Assembly (NCBI GenBank): GCA_004376205.1
Contig: SOKG01000257.1
Coordinates: 1-7,442 of the forward strand
DNA length: 7,442 bases
From: Dehalococcoidia bacterium
GTDB taxonomy: Bacteria; Chloroflexota; Dehalococcoidia; SZUA-161
Reading direction: 5' to 3'
In this document: positions 5,180 to 7,442 of the stretch, one piece after another
How the letters are laid out: each line of letters opens with the position of its first letter
How positions within the stretch are numbered: the stretch's first letter is position 1
Program-made: the position numbers and the translations under genes
The notes under the pieces: generated by a model
The model's database searches: none
Told to the model about the DNA's origin: nothing
What the model saw: the letters and a program-made list of their open reading frames with translations, nothing else

Positions 5180-5888
5180 GAAGGTAGGGGAGACGTGGGA
5201 GCTGGTGCATGGCGCTAGACGACTGGCGGCCTGTAAGCTGCTGGGATGGACAAAAATAAGTGTGACGGAAATATTTGCCACGGATGAACTTGCAGAGGCG
5301 ATCAAGGTGGCGGAGAATACGGAAAGAGAGGACATAAACCCGATTGACCAGGGCATTTATTTCAAGAGACTGATAAACGAAAGGGGATGGACCCAGGCGA
5401 AGATTGCCGACCTCATCGGCGTTTCGGCTGGGTTCGTATCACAACGGATTGGGGCAATGGAATGGCCCCACCAGCTGCGAGACGCAGTAAGTAACGGGGT
5501 GCTGTCTTTCAGCACGGCGCGAGAGATAGCGGGAATAAGGGATTATGAGCAGCTGGTGTATATCACACTCCATGCCTGCAAGAGTGGGGCCACACCATCA
5601 ATAGCGAGACAATGGCGAATATCATCCAATCTTGAGCAGGCAGAAAAGGAGAGGCGCGAGCAAGAGGAGGAAGGCGCCCAGGGCGCCCAGGTGACTAATG
5701 TGTCTATAATGCATTGTCACACCTGTGGCGGACAGGTGCCGACGGAAGAGATAAGCACATTTTCAACGTGTGTTGAATGCAGGGCGTTGATCGAGGCGGT
5801 GAAGGGGGAAGGGACGTTTAAAGAAAGTGCTGAGAGGGCGCGGGCCGGGGGTGGAGAGGAAGTAGAACAAACGGCGTCGGAGGGCTAG
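5052..5888 (+). CDS. ParB/Spo0J-family protein with C-terminal zinc ribbon
   Basis: A 278-aa ParB-like protein. The N-domain is complete: ISEVVMPSSLMR, then LERLSRSIGKKGLLFPIGVR, the nucleotide-motif GARR (54-57, GxRR), and ENTEREDINPIDQG (88-101), the ENxxRxxxNPxE-type box. A helix-turn-helix follows at about 112-135 (WTQAKIADLIGVSAGFVSQR). Residues 195-210 are a charged helix. The C-terminus carries CHTC (C222, C225) and CVEC (C240, C243), a zinc ribbon not usual in chromosomal ParB. ParB proteins bind centromere sites and, in known cases, clamp DNA using CTP. No ParA gene is present and I see no parS palindrome. A role in origin control, gene regulation or genome maintenance is therefore as likely as partition. 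ATG at 5052 has GGAAGGA about 8 nt upstream. Confidence 0.85.
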   Translation: MEVLISEVVMPSSLMRVGWEEKPLERLSRSIGKKGLLFPIGVRKVGETWELVHGARRLAACKLLGWTKISVTEIFATDELAEAIKVAENTEREDINPIDQGIYFKRLINERGWTQAKIADLIGVSAGFVSQRIGAMEWPHQLRDAVSNGVLSFSTAREIAGIRDYEQLVYITLHACKSGATPSIARQWRISSNLEQAEKERREQEEEGAQGAQVTNVSIMHCHTCGGQVPTEEISTFSTCVECRALIEAVKGEGTFKESAERARAGGGEEVEQTASEG

Positions 5889-5891
5889 AGA

Positions 5892-6059
5892 ATGAGGAAA
5901 GTATATATGTTGAGGAATGTGGAGGAAAAGGAGGGGAGAAGGACGGGAATGTGTCAGAACTGCTGTAAATGGGTGAGATGGAGAAGGGTTAGAGGGAAAA
6001 ATAAGTGGCAACACTGGTGTCCGGTGGTAAGAGCAATGATAACGAGGAAAGCAGCATAG
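5892..6059 (+). CDS. small Cys-rich basic protein, 55 aa
   Basis: A 55-aa reading frame 3 nt after the ParB-like gene with an excellent GGAGGG (5879-5884) 7 nt before its ATG. It is strongly basic and aromatic, with C21-x2-C24-C25, then a WVRWRRVRGKNKW stretch, then H41-x-C43. The CxxC...HxC set could bind one zinc. A single-zinc nucleic-acid-binding protein is a fair guess. I know no named family for it. The good ribosome-binding site and operon packing support it as a real gene despite its size. Confidence 0.65.
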   Translation: MRKVYMLRNVEEKEGRRTGMCQNCCKWVRWRRVRGKNKWQHWCPVVRAMITRKAA

Positions 6060-6069
6060 GGGCAGACGG

Positions 6070-6393
6070 ATGATAATATCACAGTGTGAGAAGGCAGCTC
6101 TATTTTGGTTTGCAACGGCAGAATTGGAAGTTCTGTATGCATGCGAAATGCATATGAGGCAATGGCTGGCTCTGGCGCAGATGTACGGGGAAAAAGTAGC
6201 ATTCGGGCAGCAGACGCCGGGTAACTTCCAACAGTGTGGAAAAGTAGAAAGAGAAAGGGGAGCCGATGGAAAAATCAGACGCGAGACATCCTTCAGAGAA
6301 CAAGCTGAAATGTGGGTCAGAGATAAACGGGCGGGTAATACCGGAAGCGCAGATGGTGGACCAGCTGGACTGGCGGGAGAGGGAAAAGGATAG
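6070..6393 (+). CDS. hypothetical protein, 107 aa
   Basis: A 107-aa protein not recognised. ATG follows the preceding stop by 10 nt, with AGGGG (6058-6062 region) as ribosome-binding site. The N-terminal 45 residues are helical and amphipathic (CEKAALFWFATAELEVLYAC...), with Cys, His and Trp but no clear motif. The C-terminal third (after about residue 65) is charged, then Gly/Ala-rich and low in complexity. This third is overlapped from 6266 by another short reading frame with its own ribosome-binding site, so the two may share sequence or the C-terminus may be poorly constrained. No membrane segment or signal peptide is evident. Confidence 0.55.
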   Translation: MIISQCEKAALFWFATAELEVLYACEMHMRQWLALAQMYGEKVAFGQQTPGNFQQCGKVERERGADGKIRRETSFREQAEMWVRDKRAGNTGSADGGPAGLAGEGKG

Positions 6394-6445
6394 TCGGCAG
6401 AAAAGGAAAAAGCGGGTGAGGGTAGTATGGAGGCAAAGACGGTGA
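6266..6445 (+). CDS. overlapping small basic protein, 59 aa
   Basis: A 59-aa frame that overlaps the end of the 107-aa gene by 128 nt and the start of the 64-aa gene by 19 nt. Its ATG has AAAGGGGAG about 4 nt upstream, better than many starts here. The product is charged, with a strongly basic end (RQKRKKRVRVVWRQRR). It bridges the otherwise empty 33 nt between 6393 and 6427 and would keep translation coupled. It could equally be an artefact of the purine-rich composition. The basic tail would suit nucleic-acid binding, but no fold is recognised. Confidence 0.42.
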   Translation: MEKSDARHPSENKLKCGSEINGRVIPEAQMVDQLDWREREKDSRQKRKKRVRVVWRQRR

Positions 6446-6621
6446 AGATACTGAAACCGGAGTTCCCAAGGTTCGAGGAGGTGGTGGAAAAGGTGGGATT
6501 GCATGACATACCGATAGGCGATCCAAGACGGTTTGAAGTCATGGTGGACATGATTAAAACCATAAGGAGAATCCCATGGTACAGAAGAATAAACTGGAAG
6601 GCATGGAGGGAAAGACGATGA
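6427..6621 (+). CDS. hypothetical protein, 64 aa
   Basis: A 64-aa protein, unrecognised. ATG at 6427 has GAGGG (6418-6422) 4 nt upstream, and its TGA overlaps the ATG of the next gene (ATGA), a typical coupled pair. Sequence features are a short strand (KTVKILKPEF), a helix, a turn IPIGDPRRF, a second helix (EVMVDMIKTIRR) and a Trp/Arg-rich end (IPWYRRINWKAWRERR). It is compact and looks like a folded small DNA-binding or adaptor protein. No cysteines and no membrane segment. Confidence 0.55.
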   Translation: MEAKTVKILKPEFPRFEEVVEKVGLHDIPIGDPRRFEVMVDMIKTIRRIPWYRRINWKAWRERR

Positions 6622-6746
6622 AACACAAGACAAAAATGATGATGGCGGACGTGATGATGTTTTTGCTATGGGCGGCTATAGGGGTGATTGTGAGCGCGGG
6701 ATTTTGGCGATGGGCGAGTGTTGGGGAGGGGTTGGGACGATGGTAG
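6618..6746 (+). CDS. single-pass membrane miniprotein, 42 aa
   Basis: A 42-aa frame starting in the ATGA overlap with the upstream gene. After a short basic, Met-rich start (MKHKTKMMM), residues about 11-29 form one hydrophobic helix (DVMMFLLWAAIGVIVSAGF), followed by a short WRWASVGEGLGRW end. Lys residues before the helix predict N-terminus in the cytoplasm. Small phage proteins of this form include holins, pinholins and membrane-remodelling proteins. No endolysin gene is present to support lysis, so this is only a suggestion. Its end overlaps the next frame by 7 nt. Confidence 0.55.
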   Translation: MKHKTKMMMADVMMFLLWAAIGVIVSAGFWRWASVGEGLGRW

Positions 6747-6949
6747 AGAGGGAGGAGAAGCAAAAGGGGCGGCGAGCGAAACCAGCAGGGCAGGCCAAAG
6801 GAACAGCTGACAGCCCTTGGCCTGCCCTGCTGGCGCGCCGCAAAAAGAAGGCCACCTGCTGGGCTTGGCTGACGAAACTGGCTGCCCTTAAAAGGGAACA
6901 GCCAGACGACAGACCAGCCCCAGAGTGGGCAAAAAAGGTAGGCGCGTAA
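6740..6949 (+). CDS. small basic hypothetical protein, 69 aa
   Basis: A 69-aa frame whose ATG (6740) overlaps the stop of the membrane miniprotein and has GGAGGGG about 8 nt upstream. The product is basic (KQKGRRAKPAGQAKG, LLARRKKK) with a short Trp-containing helix (TCWAWLTKLAALKREQ). It contains a long inverted repeat (6782-6833) and a second hairpin (6878-6905), so the DNA here is also under structural constraint, or the frame is not really coding. I recognise no family. It is the last plausible gene on this strand; downstream sequence is low-complexity. Confidence 0.4.
   Translation: MVEREEKQKGRRAKPAGQAKGTADSPWPALLARRKKKATCWAWLTKLAALKREQPDDRPAPEWAKKVGA
6782..6833. repeat. 17-bp perfect inverted repeat
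   Basis: Arms at 6782-6798 (CCAGCAGGGCAGGCCAA) and 6817-6833 (its exact reverse complement) flank an 18-nt spacer. A 17-bp GC-rich perfect stem of this kind is far beyond chance in 7 kb. It lacks a T-run after the right arm, so it is not a classic terminator. It may act as a structured site in DNA or RNA for replication, packaging or translation control. Confidence 0.85.
6878..6905. repeat. second hairpin, CTGGCTG...CAGCCAG
   Basis: Seven-bp arms (6878-6884 and 6899-6905), a 2-nt AA bulge on the right, then CCC/GGG around a TTAAAA loop. It lies 45 nt after the 17-bp inverted repeat, so the two form a tandem pair of hairpins. Confidence 0.6.
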
Positions 6950-7300
6950 ATAGCCGCCCCGACCAAAGAGAAGGAAAAAAGAGGGGAAGTGAAGAAAAAG
7001 AAAAAAGGAGAGCGAACGGGGCCGCCGCGAAGCGCAGTCGCGGCGAAGGGAGCGGGGAAACAGGTCGCCGCAGGAAGCGGGCGGGGGACCCCGGAGCGAA
7101 GGATGCTAGTAAAAGCGGGCTAGAAAACGGGGGGACCTACGAAACTAAGAGAGCAGCAACAGGAGCGCGACCGCTAGCGCGCGACGCCCAATCGAGGGGC
7201 CGGGGAAACGGACGAGCCGGCAAAAGACCACCCCTCAAGAGCAAAAATGCGGCGAGACAGTTTGAGGAGCCGACAAGCAACCCTGGGCATTAACAGCGAG
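6950..7300. other. non-coding, T-depleted structured region
   Basis: No convincing gene. 6965-7012 is a polypurine tract with 47 of 48 bases A or G. In 6961-7260 only 13 of 300 bases are T. The stretch holds several GC hairpins: 7024-7030 with 7038-7044 (7 bp, 7-nt loop), 7165-7169 with 7178-7182 (5 bp), and GAGGGG at 7194-7199 with CCCCTC at 7231-7236, enclosing a CCGG/CCGG inner stem. A GTG-initiated frame across 6925-7293 is open but has no ribosome-binding site and encodes only a low-complexity Arg/Gly/Lys-rich string. Stop codons need T, so openness here means little. It could be a structured RNA, a packaging signal or a second-strand origin. Confidence 0.55.
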
Positions 7301-7304
7301 ACCA

Positions 7305-7329
7305 TGCCAGCGAAGTTTAGGAGCTGGCA
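7305..7329 (+). terminator. hairpin after rightward operon
   Basis: TGCCAGC (7305-7311) and GCTGGCA (7323-7329) form a perfect 7-bp stem with an 11-nt loop. It lies shortly beyond the last open frame of the rightward strand. No T-run follows, so it is at best a weak or factor-dependent terminator, or just another structured element of this end region. Confidence 0.35.
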
Positions 7330-7377
7330 GGCTGAGCGGCGGCCACCCGAAGGAAAGACCCGACCTGGTGACTTCTT

Positions 7378-7388
7378 GGCGCGCGGCT
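7378..7388. repeat. 11-bp inverted repeat, right copy
   Basis: GGCGCGCGGCT is the exact reverse complement of 16-26. If the ends of the window join, the two copies lie 69 nt apart around the hairpin at 7407-7441. Confidence 0.6.
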
Positions 7389-7406
7389 CTTGAATGAAGG
7401 TAATAA

Positions 7407-7441
7407 GGGCGATGACATGACGATCAAAATGTCAAGCGCCC
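7407..7441 (-). terminator. edge hairpin, possible terminator of leftward operon
   Basis: GGGCG (7407-7411) pairs with CGCCC (7437-7441) and TGACAT (7413-7418) with ATGTCA (7429-7434), with a small 1x2 internal loop and a 10-nt apical loop. Read on the minus strand, the stem is followed by TTATT. If the molecule is circular, this lies about 38 nt beyond the HNH stop codon, the right place for an intrinsic terminator. It could alternatively be a replication or packaging hairpin. Confidence 0.45.
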
Positions 7442-7442
7442 G

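Noticed and set aside
4886..5888. Toxin-antitoxin pair (AbrB-like antitoxin)
   Set aside because: The AbrB-like gene is followed by a ParB-like protein, not a PemK/MazF/VapC-type toxin.
5763..6626. 287-codon frame on the minus strand
   Set aside because: It is antisense to the ParB end and the small-gene run; its product is a Pro/Ser/Leu/Phe-rich string, the expected mirror of purine-rich sequence.
6100..6633. 177-codon frame on the minus strand
   Set aside because: Shadow of the short rightward genes; Cys/Ser/Pro/Phe-rich product typical of antisense to purine-rich coding sequence.
6965..7012. Polypurine tract as a CRISPR or tandem repeat array
   Set aside because: No repeating unit with regular spacers; only compositional bias.
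6925..7293. Open frame of 122 codons on the + strand
   Set aside because: It starts with GTG without a ribosome-binding site, encodes a low-complexity Arg/Gly/Lys/Ala string, and lies where T is about 4%, so lack of stop codons is expected by chance.

Overview
The window looks like a compact bacterial virus or virus-like plasmid. It is possibly a whole circular molecule of about 7.4 kb, but this is not proven. A bacterial host is suggested by good Shine-Dalgarno sequences (for example GGAGG before the first leftward gene and GGAGGG at 5879-5884), by a cluster of DnaA boxes, and by ParB- and AbrB-family genes. I see no ribosomal, tRNA, metabolic, integrase, terminase, portal, tail, packaging-ATPase or Rep gene. 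I cannot name a host genus.

Layout: two divergent operons leave an intergenic region at about 4229-4605. Leftward (minus strand, 4228 down to 33) runs a tightly packed virion-type cluster: a repeat-containing phage-type protein (141 aa), a 51-aa protein, a 318-aa beta-rich protein with a hydrophobic N-terminus (candidate major capsid protein), beta-rich proteins of 128, 222 and 145 aa, a 72-aa protein, a PD-(D/E)XK nuclease-like protein and an HNH endonuclease. Many junctions overlap or abut (TAATG, TAG|ATG, TTGA), as in one co-translated operon.

Rightward (plus strand, 4606 to about 6949) runs a replication/regulation-type cluster: a Cys/His protein, an AbrB-fold DNA-binding protein, a ParB-like protein with an added C-terminal zinc ribbon and no ParA partner, then a string of short proteins (Cys-rich, basic, one membrane-spanning). 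The first three genes overlap by 86 and 128 nt.

The intergenic region holds one perfect DnaA box (TTATCCACA), four one-mismatch boxes and weaker ones, followed by a tract about 73% A+T. It resembles an origin that host DnaA could fire directly, which would fit the absence of a Rep gene. From 6950 to the end I see no convincing gene. That region holds a polypurine tract, a 300-nt stretch with only 13 T, several GC-rich hairpins, and a strong hairpin at the right edge. With an 11-bp inverted repeat shared by the two window ends, this hairpin would form a nested palindrome where the two operons meet if the molecule is circular.

Purines exceed pyrimidines on the + strand on both sides of the origin, whichever way the genes point. 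This suggests asymmetric (single-stranded or unidirectional) replication. The best candidate for something new is a minimal tailless, possibly ssDNA-replicating virus that relies on host DnaA and carries an unusual ParB-zinc-ribbon protein. Family calls are from pattern recognition only; no searches were run.
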